DNA from: Flavonifractor sp052065355
Lineage (GTDB): Bacteria > Bacillota > Clostridia > Oscillospirales > Oscillospiraceae
DNA: 64,000 bases
NCBI RefSeq assembly: GCF_052065355.1
Contig: NZ_JBQHUF010000001.1
Coordinates: forward strand, 372,001 to 436,000
Direction of reading: 5' to 3'
Part shown: positions 22,516 to 31,212 of the stretch, in pieces
Layout of the letters: each line of letters starts with the position of its first letter
How positions within the stretch are numbered: position 1 is the stretch's first letter
Program-made: the position numbers and the translations under genes
Notes under the pieces: model-generated
What the model saw: only the letters and a program-made list of their open reading frames with translations
What the model was told of the DNA's origin: nothing
Databases searched by the model: none

Positions 22516-24993
22516 TCATTCCTCCCCGCTGCCGTTGTTGCCGTCATCCCAGTCGTCCCAACTTTCGCTATCAACGGCAGGAAGCTGGGAGGCTTTCTTT
22601 TTCCGTACCACGACCACCACAACAATCACTGCCGCCGCAGCGCCCGCGGCCAAGAGAATGGGCAGCCAGGGAATGCTGATACCGTTACCATCCTCCGCGA
22701 AGTCGCCTCCGTCGTCCACCGGAGGAACATACTCCTCTGCCGTCAGCTTGATGGGAAATTCCCGGGTCTGGAGCTGCTGGTCGGCATTTTCATAGGTGAT
22801 CTTCAGCACCACATTGATCTCGCCCGCCTTGTTGGGGGAGATGGCAAAGCCCACGTTGCCATTGGCTCCGGCGGTGACGTTGCCCAGATACTGGGTGCGG
22901 GCCGGGGTGTCCACATCCTCGCCCACCACAGTGGCCTCCAGGTTGGCGATATCGTCCTTGCCCTTGTTGACGTAAGCTAGGATAACTTCGATCTCCTCGC
23001 CAACGGTACCGTACTCTGGTACAGTGGGCTCGTTGATCTGGAAGCGATCAGGCTGGTAGACGGGGATGGACAGTTTGATGTCAGAGGTGGCCTGAGTCCG
23101 CTTTTCGCCGTCGTTGTACTCGTATTTAAAGGATACAGAGATGCTCTGTGCGCCGCTCTTCCCGGTGGGAACCACCCGCATAGGGACCTGCTGGGTCTGG
23201 GTACCGCCTGCGGCAAGAGACCGGTAGAAATAGGTATTGGTGCTTCCGTCCATGGCGAAGCTCTCGCCGCCGTCTATGGTCACGACAACGTTTTCCACTT
23301 TAGCCGCGCCGGTATTCTCAAAGGAAAAGTCCAGAGGAAATTTGGTGCCCGCGGCTACGGACTCTCCGCCATAAGAGAAGCTCCGGATGACCAGGTTTGG
23401 TACCGACTGGTCGGACTTGGAAGTCACATTGGCCGACAGATTGATACGGTCGGTGGCGGTGGCCTGGGTGATGGTTTCCCCGTTATCGTAGCTGTATTTC
23501 AGTTCGGTGCTCAGAGACTGGGTGGCGGAGCTCAGATCTTTGGAGGCCTTTACCTTGACCAGAATGGCGGCGTTTTCGCCGGGGCCGATATCGGGGAGCA
23601 GGAAAGTGGAGGTGTCATTCATAACCACGAGAGAGTCGGAGGGGGTGACCGAAGCCACGGGAGAGATCAGCTTGGTGGAGCCGGCGTTCTGGAAGGTCAG
23701 GGTGAGGGAAACCGTTTCACCGGGATTGATGGGCCGGTCCATGCCCGAGCGGGTAACCAGCACCACCGGCTGAGGGATGCTCTCCTTGGCCAGGGCGGGG
23801 ATGACTACTTTGTCGGAAGAGGAAACCTGTGTAAGGGTACCGCCGTTATCGTAGCCATATTTCAGCTCGGTGCTCAAAGTCTGGGTGGTAGCGGTAAGGT
23901 TCTTCAGCGCCTTGACCTTGACCTGGATGGATGCGGTCTTGCCTGCTTCGATATCGGGAAGCAGGAAGGTGGCTGTGTCGTTCATCACCACCAGCGACTC
24001 AGAGGGGGTAACGCTGACTACCGGCTTTACCAGTTTGGCAGAACTGGTATTCTGGAAGTAGATGGTCACATCGGCAGTGCTGTCTGGGGCAATGGGCGCC
24101 TCCATGGGGGACCGGGTGACCAACACCACCGGCTGCGGTACGCTCTCTCTTGCCAGGGCAGGAATGGACACTTTATCTGAAATCGTCCCCTGAGTGAGAG
24201 AGACGTTGTTGTAGTAGTTGAACTTCAGATCCACACCCAGAGACTGAGCAGGGGAGGGAATGGTACTGTTGGCTTTGATCTTTACGACCACGGAGCCGGT
24301 CTTCTTGCCGCCGATGTCTTTCATGGTGAAAGAGGAGGAACCACCTGAGATGGTGAGGCCATCGGAGGGAGTGAAGGTAGCAACAGGGGATTTAAGTGTT
24401 GTATTGCTCAGATTCTGAAAGGTGATGGTGAGAGAAATTTCCTGACCAGCCTCCAGTGGCTCTTTGATGTCACTGCGGGAGACAAGGACCATGGGGGCGG
24501 GGATAGGTTCCGGGGGCAGGGAGGGAAGCTCGGGTGGCTTGGCGGAGGGATCGTAGACCACTGCCTCGGTGATGGTAAGCTCCAGCGTCTGGTAAGAAGC
24601 AGGGTCGCCGGGTATACCGACCTGAAGCCGCAGATTCTGCCCCGTACCCTTGTACTGCAGCCCTGTGAGCTTGACAGCGTAGACCAGGGGCTTATCCGGT
24701 TCCGAGGTGCGCTCCGCTACGGCGGAGCCGCCGGTAAAGCTGTCCTCCAGCTTGGTGACATCCAGAGTGCCCACGTCGGTGCTGGGAGCGCTGGTGTCCT
24801 TGATAGACACAGTGATATTGACTGTATCGCCCTTTTTGATGGAAGATATGGAGCCGCCGGAGCCATTGGTCAGGGTATAGCCGGTGACATAGAGGTTACC
24901 ACTGTCGGCGCCCAGCGCGGAGGGCAGTGCCGCCGTCAGCATGGCCAGAAGGAGCAGAAGAGATAAAAGACGTTTTGAAGTGTTATGTTCCAT
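22516..24993 (-). CDS. Surface protein with tandem CARDB-like repeats, membrane anchored
   Basis: An 825-residue exported protein. A signal peptide covers about residues 1-29. An N-terminal Ig-like domain follows, then three tandem repeats of about 121 residues (363 bases), each beginning with a PMVLVSRS or PQPVVLVTRS motif and containing TPSDSL and FLLPDI segments. More diverged copies of the same beta-sandwich type come after. A helix near 770-792 and an acidic tail (SWDDWDDGNNGSGEE) end the protein. ATG at 24993 is chosen because of the signal peptide and an AAGGAG site; it overlaps the ATPase stop by 11 bases. Lying between ATPase and permease, it may act as a long extracellular adaptor or ligand binder. 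Confidence 0.8.
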   Translation of the reverse strand: MEHNTSKRLLSLLLLLAMLTAALPSALGADSGNLYVTGYTLTNGSGGSISSIKKGDTVNITVSIKDTSAPSTDVGTLDVTKLEDSFTGGSAVAERTSEPDKPLVYAVKLTGLQYKGTGQNLRLQVGIPGDPASYQTLELTITEAVVYDPSAKPPELPSLPPEPIPAPMVLVSRSDIKEPLEAGQEISLTITFQNLSNTTLKSPVATFTPSDGLTISGGSSSFTMKDIGGKKTGSVVVKIKANSTIPSPAQSLGVDLKFNYYNNVSLTQGTISDKVSIPALARESVPQPVVLVTRSPMEAPIAPDSTADVTIYFQNTSSAKLVKPVVSVTPSESLVVMNDTATFLLPDIEAGKTASIQVKVKALKNLTATTQTLSTELKYGYDNGGTLTQVSSSDKVVIPALAKESIPQPVVLVTRSGMDRPINPGETVSLTLTFQNAGSTKLISPVASVTPSDSLVVMNDTSTFLLPDIGPGENAAILVKVKASKDLSSATQSLSTELKYSYDNGETITQATATDRINLSANVTSKSDQSVPNLVIRSFSYGGESVAAGTKFPLDFSFENTGAAKVENVVVTIDGGESFAMDGSTNTYFYRSLAAGGTQTQQVPMRVVPTGKSGAQSISVSFKYEYNDGEKRTQATSDIKLSIPVYQPDRFQINEPTVPEYGTVGEEIEVILAYVNKGKDDIANLEATVVGEDVDTPARTQYLGNVTAGANGNVGFAISPNKAGEINVVLKITYENADQQLQTREFPIKLTAEEYVPPVDDGGDFAEDGNGISIPWLPILLAAGAAAAVIVVVVVVRKKKASQLPAVDSESWDDWDDGNNGSGEE
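23398..24486 (-). repeat. Three tandem 363-bp coding repeats
   Basis: The segment CACCACCGGCTG recurs at 23761 and 24124, exactly 363 bases apart, and a weaker copy aligns at about 24486. Each unit encodes one domain of about 121 residues. The second and third units are the most alike, which allows copy-number change by recombination. Confidence 0.75.
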
Positions 24994-25717
24994 GGTGAGG
25001 TTTCTCCTTATTGTTGACTTGATTGCTGACGATCTCTCCGTCAATGAGGGTAACGATCCGGTCGGCGTAGGATGCCATTTCCGGGTCGTGGGTAACCAGA
25101 ATGATGGTTTGATGATAGTCACGGGCAAAAGAGCAGATCATATCCATGATCTCTACTGTGGTCTTGGAGTCCAGGTTTCCGGTAGGCTCATCGGCAAACA
25201 CCACATCGGGCCGGGCAATAAAGGCCCGGGCAATGCCCGCTCGCTGCTGCTGGCCGCCGGACATCTGCCGGGGGAAGTGGTCCAGCCGGTGGGACAGGCC
25301 TACCCGACACAGCAGCTTCCGGGCTGCGGCCTCCCGCTGGGCCTTGGGCACACCGCGGAATAACAGTGGCATGGCCACATTTTCCGTGGCGGTCAGATTG
25401 GGGAGCAGGTTATAGGACTGGAATACAAACCCCAGATGTCGCTGTCGGAAGGAAGCCAGCTGGTTTTCATTTAGCCTGGAAATGGGGATTCCGCCGATCA
25501 GCACTTCACCGCGGGTGGGTTTCTCCATCCCAGCCAATTGACTGAGTAGGGTGCTTTTGCCGGAGCCGGAGGTTCCGAAAATGCAGCAGATCTCCCCGCG
25601 CATCACATTCAGATTGATGCGTTTGAGAGCGACCACCGTTTCGTCGCCAATGGGGTACTCCTTGCGGATGTTTTTTACTTCGATGATGGGCCGGCTGCGG
25701 GCGTCGGGTGGATTCAT
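24983..25717 (-). CDS. ABC transporter ATPase, LolD/MacB type
   Basis: A 244-residue ATPase. Walker A GTSGSGKST is near residues 50-58, the Q-loop is FVFQSYNLLPNLTATENV, the signature is MSGGQQQRAGIARAFI, Walker B is VVFADEPTGNLDS and the switch is LVTHDPEMA. The NLDSKT and YNLLPNLTA forms are typical of the MacB/LolD subfamily that partners FtsX-like permeases. It is first in the operon. A ribosome site AAGGAGG precedes the ATG. The intergenic stretch upstream has an inverted repeat, AAAGCT-AA-AGCTTT, at 25777-25790 that might be regulatory; no convincing promoter was found. Confidence 0.92.
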   Translation of the reverse strand: MNPPDARSRPIIEVKNIRKEYPIGDETVVALKRINLNVMRGEICCIFGTSGSGKSTLLSQLAGMEKPTRGEVLIGGIPISRLNENQLASFRQRHLGFVFQSYNLLPNLTATENVAMPLLFRGVPKAQREAAARKLLCRVGLSHRLDHFPRQMSGGQQQRAGIARAFIARPDVVFADEPTGNLDSKTTVEIMDMICSFARDYHQTIILVTHDPEMASYADRIVTLIDGEIVSNQVNNKEKPHHGT

Positions 25718-25803
25718 CGGCTCCGCCTCCTTTCTGGAGCTATCTTAGCCGGTCAATCTTCATCTGCCACATGCAAAAAGCTAAAGCTTTCTAAAGAGAA
25801 AGA

Positions 25804-25840
25804 TTAAGGTCCCGGACCGCTGATCGGTCCGGGACCTTAA
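25804..25840 (-). terminator. Terminator of the two-component operon
   Basis: A perfect 16-bp stem (25804-25819 with 25825-25840, loop CTGAT) is followed on the minus strand by a T-rich TCTTTCTCTTT run. Confidence 0.85.
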
Positions 25841-25845
25841 ATATC

Positions 25846-27414
25846 TTATGGAGCAAGAGGCAGCTCCAGCAGGAATTCCGTGCTGCGACCCGGCGTGGGG
25901 TGGGGGACAAGCGTGATGGTGCCGCCGTGCTTTTCCACGATCCTGCGGGTGATGGAAAGCCCCAGCCCGCTGCCTTTTCCGGAACGTGCTTCGCTGCCCA
26001 CCACAAAGGGATCGAAGATTCGCTTTGCCCGTTCCGGCGGGATTCCAGCTCCGTTGTCTCCGATGCGGAGCAGAGCGGACTGCGGGGTGCTGCTCACATC
26101 AAAAAAGAGCATGGTACCCAGTCGGTTATGCCGCAGAGCGTTGGACAGAAGGTTGTCCAGTACCCGGCGGAACTGCATGGGATCCAGAGCGCAGAACAGC
26201 GGACGCTCCGGGATGGAAATCTCCAGTGTGAAGCCGGCCAGATCAATTTCGTCATATTTGCCAGCCAGATATTCCCGGAGAAATTCGCACAGGTCGGTGC
26301 GCTCAGGATGGAGGACAAACTCGGGATGTTCCACCTTGCTGTACTCATGGAAGGCATTTACCAGTTCAGTCAGCGCTTCCGCCTTTCCCTGAATGGCACG
26401 GAGGTAGCGTTCCTGCTCCTGAGGCGGCACCTTGCCGTCACAGATGGCGTCTATGTAGCCGGCGATGACGGTAATGGGAGTCTTGAGATCATGGGAGATG
26501 TCGGCAATAAGCTTTTGACGGTCCTGATCCATCCGCTGCCGCTCCGCCTCGCTCTCCGCCAGACGGTCGGCGAAGCGATCAAAGCTCTCGCCGATTCGAC
26601 GAATCTCTCGAGGTCCGCCGCAGTCGCCTACCCGTGCCGGCCGGCTCTCTGACTGGGCCACCACCGCGTCGTTGAGGCGGCGGAGGGGGCGGGCGATCTT
26701 CCGTTTGAGATGCCAGATAAACAGGGCGGTTACAATGAAATACAGGGGGAGAAACAGCAGCCAGATTTTCCAGGAGCTTTGGTAAACGGAAAGATAACTC
26801 TCGTCACTGACGAGCGGGATGCGGAACACTACCCAAGCTGACTGGCCGTCCGGCTGGCGGAAGGAGGCGCGGAACAGCTCCTTGGAGCAGAGCAGCTGAT
26901 ATTCCCGATGGGTGTAGGAGGTTCGGCTGTCTCCCAGACCGCCGAAAACCACCAGAAGGTCCTCGTCCAGCGCCATAATATCGGGTGAATTCACAGTGCC
27001 GTCGGTATAGGTGGTCTTGACCAGCAGGTGCAGGAGAGAACCGTCGCCCTGGACCTTGTCATAGACATCAATGACGGCGGCCTCTTCGTAGCTAGGGATA
27101 CATTCCAGTTCCTTGGCGGTATAGGAAGTGTCAAAGCCCTGTGCGGAGGCATATACCTGTTTGCCGGAACTGTCATAGACTGCAAAGGCATCCTGTCCAC
27201 GGCGAAGGTAGCGGTTCAGCTCCTGATAGTTGCCTGCGGCGAGGGCAGGGTCCCGGAGCATACCGTCCCAGTCCGAGGGCTGATAGGCACGGTCCAGGGA
27301 CAGGTTCCACAGCCCGAATACCGCCGCCACGATGAGCAGCAGGGTCAGAGTAAACAGCAGATAGCTGCGCACCAAAAGCCGGAACAGCGTGCCTGACGAG
27401 GCTTTATTTTTCAA
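25846..27414 (-). CDS. Sensor histidine kinase, HAMP type
   Basis: A 522-residue kinase. Helix one (about residues 13-34) and helix two (about 213-235) flank an extracellular sensor of about 175 residues without a recognised fold. A HAMP linker follows, then the dimerisation helix with the phospho-accepting histidine in ISHDLKTPI, and the ATPase domain with N box DNLLSNALRHN, G1 IGDNGAGIP, F box IFDPFVVG and G2 GSGLGLSI. All catalytic boxes are intact. The gene overlaps the response-regulator gene by 11 bases. The adjacent ABC operon, on the same strand behind a terminator, is a plausible target, but this is inference. Confidence 0.92.
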   Translation of the reverse strand: MKNKASSGTLFRLLVRSYLLFTLTLLLIVAAVFGLWNLSLDRAYQPSDWDGMLRDPALAAGNYQELNRYLRRGQDAFAVYDSSGKQVYASAQGFDTSYTAKELECIPSYEEAAVIDVYDKVQGDGSLLHLLVKTTYTDGTVNSPDIMALDEDLLVVFGGLGDSRTSYTHREYQLLCSKELFRASFRQPDGQSAWVVFRIPLVSDESYLSVYQSSWKIWLLFLPLYFIVTALFIWHLKRKIARPLRRLNDAVVAQSESRPARVGDCGGPREIRRIGESFDRFADRLAESEAERQRMDQDRQKLIADISHDLKTPITVIAGYIDAICDGKVPPQEQERYLRAIQGKAEALTELVNAFHEYSKVEHPEFVLHPERTDLCEFLREYLAGKYDEIDLAGFTLEISIPERPLFCALDPMQFRRVLDNLLSNALRHNRLGTMLFFDVSSTPQSALLRIGDNGAGIPPERAKRIFDPFVVGSEARSGKGSGLGLSITRRIVEKHGGTITLVPHPTPGRSTEFLLELPLAP

Positions 27415-28078
27415 TCTTATATCCCAACCCTCTTACTGTAATGATGTAGCGGGGATCCTTGGGATCGTCCTCGATCTTCTCTCTGAGCTTGGAGATATGT
27501 ACCATCATGGTGTTATCGTCTCCTTCAAAGTAAGTGCCCACGGCGCCCTCATAGAGCTGGATTTTAGTAAAAATCCGTCCTGGTGAACGCATGAGCAGGG
27601 CCAGAATTTTATACTCCATCGGAGTGAGAGAAATGGTGCGGCCTCCTTTGGTGAGCTGGAAGGAGGAGGTATCCAGGACCAAATCCCTCACCGTCAGGGT
27701 GGAGTTGCTGTCACGGGCTGCCCGCCGGAGCTGGGCTTTCACCCGTGCTACAATCTCAATGGGGTTGAAGGGCTTAGCGATGTAGTCGTCAGCGCCCAGA
27801 TTGAGGCCCAGGATCTTATCGCTGTCCTGGCTTTTGGCGGAGAGAATCAGAATGGGAATGTCACTGAATTTCCGCAGGGCACGGGTAAGCTCGTAGCCAT
27901 TGAGCTCCGGCATCATCACATCCAGAATAGCCATGTCTGGCGATTCTTCCCGGGCAAGCTCCAGAGCCCTGGCACCGTTGTCCGCTTCCAGGACACGGTA
28001 GCCTTCACTTTCCAAATACAGCCGCAGCAGCCCGCGGATATCGCCATCGTCCTCCGCGATCAGAATTGACGCGCTCAT
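27404..28078 (-). CDS. OmpR/PhoB-family response regulator
   Basis: A 224-residue regulator. The receiver domain has the acidic pair in LIAEDDGD, the phospho-acceptor Asp in AILDVMMPE near residue 53, and the conserved Lys in YIAKPFNP. A winged-helix DNA-binding domain follows from about residue 128, with LTPMEYKILALLM, the recognition region HISKLREKIEDDP and the final wing TVRGLGYKIEK. It is the first gene of the pair with the kinase. A perfect tandem 9-base repeat lies between its promoter and start codon and may be its own binding site. Confidence 0.94.
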   Translation of the reverse strand: MSASILIAEDDGDIRGLLRLYLESEGYRVLEADNGARALELAREESPDMAILDVMMPELNGYELTRALRKFSDIPILILSAKSQDSDKILGLNLGADDYIAKPFNPIEIVARVKAQLRRAARDSNSTLTVRDLVLDTSSFQLTKGGRTISLTPMEYKILALLMRSPGRIFTKIQLYEGAVGTYFEGDDNTMMVHISKLREKIEDDPKDPRYIITVRGLGYKIEK

Positions 28079-28092
28079 GGTGGGACCTCCTT

Positions 28093-28151
28093 AATATCTA
28101 TAATATCTATGAGGATAGACCTATTATATGGGACAGCCCTTCCCGCGTCAA
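28093..28151 (-). promoter_or_regulatory. Promoter of the two-component operon with a tandem 9-mer
   Basis: On the minus strand TTGACG (28146-28151) and TATAAT (28123-28128) are 17 bases apart. Downstream, AATATCTAT occurs twice back to back at 28093-28101 and 28102-28110 (plus-strand reading). Tandem direct repeats are the usual target of OmpR-type dimers, and this position would repress. Confidence 0.65.
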
Positions 28152-28278
28152 ACAAAAAGCGGCTGCCTGCCGAAATGTGAAAAAAGAAGGCCGGCGGGAA
28201 AATTGCATAAAAGGAAAATGGCGGTGGAAAGGCTTGCTGTTTGTTGCAACAAAGTTTCCTGAGCACAGGAAAAATCCC

Positions 28279-28307
28279 TTGACACCCATTGGGAAAAAAC
28301 GTATACT
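28279..28307 (+). promoter_or_regulatory. Promoter of glnA
   Basis: TTGACA (28279-28284) and TATACT (28302-28307), spacer 17 bases. The transcript would start near 28313, leaving a leader of about 115 bases. Confidence 0.8.
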
Positions 28308-28326
28308 AGCACCAACAGTTGTGAAC

Positions 28327-28360
28327 AAAGGCGTTCCGACCCTGCGGGCGGAGCGCCTTT
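28327..28360 (+). promoter_or_regulatory. Stable hairpin in the glnA leader
   Basis: AAAGGCGTTCCG pairs with CGGAGCGCCTTT (12 bp, one G-T), and the stem continues with CCC/GGG past a bulged A to a three-base loop. CTTCGTACTT follows, only weakly T-rich. It starts about 14 bases after the expected transcription start. It could be a leaky attenuator or a stabilising 5' structure. The twin hexaloop hairpins known for ANTAR targets are not visible. Confidence 0.55.
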
Positions 28361-28427
28361 CTTCGTACTTGCTATCCGTATAAAATACCAGATACGAAAT
28401 GTGCAGAGAGAAAGGGGATCGCCTGCC

Positions 28428-29759
28428 ATGGCGCACAGTAAAGAGGACATCATCCGCATGGTCAAGGAGGAGGACATTGAGTTCATTCGCCTCCAGTTCA
28501 CCGACATCTTCGGCCAGCTGAAAAACGTGGCCATTACCGCCTCCCAGATCGAAAAGGCGGTAAACAACCAGTGTATGTTCGACGGTTCCTCCATTGAGGG
28601 ATTTGTGCGGATCGACGAGTCCGACCAGTATCTCTATCCCGACCTGAAGTCCTTCCGGGTCTTTCCCTGGCGTCCCCTCCACGGTAAGGTAGCCCGTCTG
28701 ATCTGCGACGTGCACAATACCGACGGTTCTCCCTTTGCTGGCGATCCCCGCTATGTGCTCAAGCGGGCCATTCAGAAGGCCAAGGACATGGGCTTTGATG
28801 CCTTCAATGTGGGTCCCGAGGCGGAATTCTTCCTGTTCCAGACCGACGATGAGGGTAAGCCCACCACCAAGACCAACGACGAAGCCAGCTATTTTGACCT
28901 GGGCCCTCTGGACCACGGTGAGTCTACCCGTCGGGAGATCTGCATGGCGCTGGAGGATATGAAGTTTGAGATCGAAGCCTCTCACCATGAGTGCGCCCAG
29001 GGTCAGCATGAGATCGACTTCAAGTATGAGGAGGCGCTCCACGCCGCCGACAATATCATGACATTCAAACTGGCGGTTAAGACTCTGGCCCAGAAGAACG
29101 GCCTGCATGCCACCTTCATGCCCAAGCCCATCTTCGGTGTGGCCGGTTCCGGTATGCACACCAACATGTCCCTGTTCCGCAACGGCAAGAACGTGTTTGC
29201 CGATCCCAACGGGGAGCGTGGCCTGTCCAAGGAGGCCTATTCCTTTATTGCCGGCCTGCTGGCCCATGTGAGAGGGATGGCGGCCATTACCAACCCGCTG
29301 GTCAACTCCTATAAGCGGCTGGTACCTGGTTATGAGGCTCCCTGCTACCTGGCCTGGTCTGCCTCCAACCGCTCCGCCCTTATCCGCATCCCGGCCTCCC
29401 GCGGCCAGTCCACCCGTGTGGAGCTGCGCTCTCCCGACCCGGCCTGCAACCCGTATCTGGCCTTCGCGGTGTGCCTGGCCGCCGGCCTGGACGGCATCGA
29501 GAAGGGCCTGACTCCTCCCGCCGAGATTACGGAAAATATCTACGCCATGGACAACGCTGCCCGGAAGGCTCGGGGCATTGAGAGCCTGCCCGGATCCCTG
29601 GAGGAGGCCATCATCGCTCTGGAGCAGGACCAGCTCATCCTGGATACCCTGGGCGACCATGTGGCGGCTAACTACATCGAAGGCAAGAAAAAGGAATGGG
29701 AGGAGTACCGGACCCGTGTCTCTTCCTGGGAGCGGGAAAAGTACATCATGAACTATTGA
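28428..29759 (+). CDS. glnA: Glutamine synthetase, type I
   Basis: A 443-residue GSI that makes glutamine from glutamate, ammonia and ATP as a dodecamer. Visible landmarks are FTDIFGQLKN near residue 25, MFDGSSIEGF near 50, GPEAEFFLF near 128, the HHE segment near 185, GSGMHTN near 240, and PASRGQSTRVELRSPDPACNP near the active-site arginines. Length fits the GSI-alpha group of Firmicutes, without the adenylylation insert. ATG at 28428 agrees with the family start; a GTG at 28401 has no matching homology. The ANTAR gene starts 33 bases after its stop, so the two are probably co-transcribed. Confidence 0.96.
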   Translation: MAHSKEDIIRMVKEEDIEFIRLQFTDIFGQLKNVAITASQIEKAVNNQCMFDGSSIEGFVRIDESDQYLYPDLKSFRVFPWRPLHGKVARLICDVHNTDGSPFAGDPRYVLKRAIQKAKDMGFDAFNVGPEAEFFLFQTDDEGKPTTKTNDEASYFDLGPLDHGESTRREICMALEDMKFEIEASHHECAQGQHEIDFKYEEALHAADNIMTFKLAVKTLAQKNGLHATFMPKPIFGVAGSGMHTNMSLFRNGKNVFADPNGERGLSKEAYSFIAGLLAHVRGMAAITNPLVNSYKRLVPGYEAPCYLAWSASNRSALIRIPASRGQSTRVELRSPDPACNPYLAFAVCLAAGLDGIEKGLTPPAEITENIYAMDNAARKARGIESLPGSLEEAIIALEQDQLILDTLGDHVAANYIEGKKKEWEEYRTRVSSWEREKYIMNY

Positions 29760-29792
29760 GCCCTGTACTCCTGAAGCGGGGAGTGAAGCTGA

Positions 29793-30326
29793 TTGGATCA
29801 GGTAATCGTCGCCTTTGAAAGTGAAAAGACCTGTCGGCGTATCAGGGATATTTTGGAAAGCTCCGCTGCAGCGTCCTGTTTGATCTGTCGGTCAGGGGAT
29901 CAGATCAGACGATATGTCAACAAGCAGCATATCACCGTGGTAATCTGTGGCTATAAACTAGCAGATGAAACGGCAGAGGATATCCTCCATGATCTGCCGC
30001 AGGTCTGTTCCATGCTGCTGCTGGCCTCACAGGATCGTTTGGATATGGTGCGCAGCGATGGACTGTTTTCCCTGCCTACTCCCGTATCCCGCAGTGAGTT
30101 GGCCGCCTCGGTGCGGATGCTGCTCCAGCTGGGATACCGGCGGGAACGTTCCGCCAGCCCCGGACGGGATCAGGAGGAGCGGGAGCTGATCCGTATGGCC
30201 AAGCAGGTGCTGATGGAGCGCCTGAGCCTGACAGAGGAGCAGGCCCACCGGTTTTTACAGAAAAAGAGCATGGATGCCGGAATGAAGCTGTCCCAGACGG
30301 CCCGGCTGGTTTTGGAAGAGCCCTGA
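29793..30326 (+). CDS. ANTAR-domain RNA-binding regulator with a degenerate receiver
   Basis: A 177-residue protein with a receiver-like N-terminal domain (about 1-115) and a C-terminal ANTAR domain (about 125-172: LIRMAKQVLMERLSLTEEQA, then AHRFLQKKSMDAGMKLSQTA). ANTAR domains bind leader RNA and prevent termination. The receiver lacks the phospho-acceptor Asp: the expected strand reads VVICGYKL, and the Lys after the last strand is missing (LPTPVSRSEL). It therefore cannot be phosphorylated in the normal way. Such regulators after glnA control nitrogen genes in Clostridia. The start is TTG at 29793, behind GGGGAG. Confidence 0.87.
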   Translation: MDQVIVAFESEKTCRRIRDILESSAAASCLICRSGDQIRRYVNKQHITVVICGYKLADETAEDILHDLPQVCSMLLLASQDRLDMVRSDGLFSLPTPVSRSELAASVRMLLQLGYRRERSASPGRDQEERELIRMAKQVLMERLSLTEEQAHRFLQKKSMDAGMKLSQTARLVLEEP

Positions 30327-30415
30327 GCCGCATAACATGAATGACAGATACGGTCTTGCGGCGGCAGTCCGATCGGGCTGCCGCCCTTCCGCATACTTTG
30401 AGGAGGGCGCCGCAT

Positions 30416-31189
30416 ATGGAATTCATCAAAATGCAGGGGTTAGGCAACGACTATCTGTTTCTCAACTGTCTGGACGGAGAACCGGTGGATCTGCCGGGAC
30501 TGGCTGTCCGCATGAGTGATCGGCATTTCGGGGCTGGCTCCGATGGACTTATTTGCCTGTGTCCCTCGGAGCTGGGAGATTTCCGCATGAAGATGTTCAA
30601 TGCCGATGGTTCAGAAGGGGAGATGTGCGGCAACGGCATCCGCTGCCTGGCTCGATACATCCGGGAGCAGGGTTTGAGTGATAAGAAGGTGCTGGATATT
30701 GAAACCAGAGCCGGCCTGCGGCGGACAGAACTGTTGGAAGACGCTGTACGGGTGGATATGGGCGTACCCCGGTTGTCGCCGCCGTTGGAGCTGGAGACGC
30801 TGGGCAGACGCTGGCGTCTGACGCCGGTTTCAATGGGGAATCCCCACGGGGTGATTTTCTGTCCTGAGATCAACGGTCTGGACCTGACCTCTGTTGGACC
30901 AGCCCTGGAAAAACATCCGGCTTTCCCTGACGGAATCAACGTGGAATTTGTGGAGGTCGCAGATCGAACCACTCTGCGGATGCGGGTGTGGGAGCGGGGC
31001 AGTGGAGAGACCATGGCCTGCGGCACGGGTGCCTGTGCGGCGCTGGCGGCGGCGGCCTCTGCTGGCCTGACAGAGCGGACTGCCCGGGTGGAGCTGCCCG
31101 GAGGGACGCTGGAAGTCAGCTGGGATCAGAATACAGTTTTTCTCACCGGACCAGCGGTCACGGTGTACAAAGGAGACTATCTCCTGTAA
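30416..31189 (+). CDS. dapF: Diaminopimelate epimerase
   Basis: A 257-residue PLP-independent epimerase turning LL- into meso-diaminopimelate for lysine and peptidoglycan. It starts EFIKMQGLGNDYLF, as in the family. The two catalytic cysteines are in EMCGNGIRC near residue 71 and in ACGTGACAAL near residue 202, so both halves of the active site are intact. ATG at 30416 follows AGGAGG and matches the conserved start; the longer frame from 30341 is not supported. It lies 23 bases before dapL, so both steps of the aminotransferase pathway are joined in one transcript. Confidence 0.96.
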   Translation: MEFIKMQGLGNDYLFLNCLDGEPVDLPGLAVRMSDRHFGAGSDGLICLCPSELGDFRMKMFNADGSEGEMCGNGIRCLARYIREQGLSDKKVLDIETRAGLRRTELLEDAVRVDMGVPRLSPPLELETLGRRWRLTPVSMGNPHGVIFCPEINGLDLTSVGPALEKHPAFPDGINVEFVEVADRTTLRMRVWERGSGETMACGTGACAALAAAASAGLTERTARVELPGGTLEVSWDQNTVFLTGPAVTVYKGDYLL

Positions 31190-31212
31190 AAAATGGAAAA
31201 GGAGCGAGTGAT

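Noticed and set aside
28313..28427. Glutamine riboswitch or paired ANTAR hexaloop hairpins in the glnA leader
   Set aside because: The single loop found reads ACCCTG or a three-base loop, without A1/G4, and there is no room for two hairpins before the stem; no glutamine riboswitch core is present.
28107..29660. 517-residue open frame on the minus strand
   Set aside because: It lies opposite glnA and across the glnA promoter; the protein has no domain and its His/Gly-rich make-up is typical of an antisense shadow.
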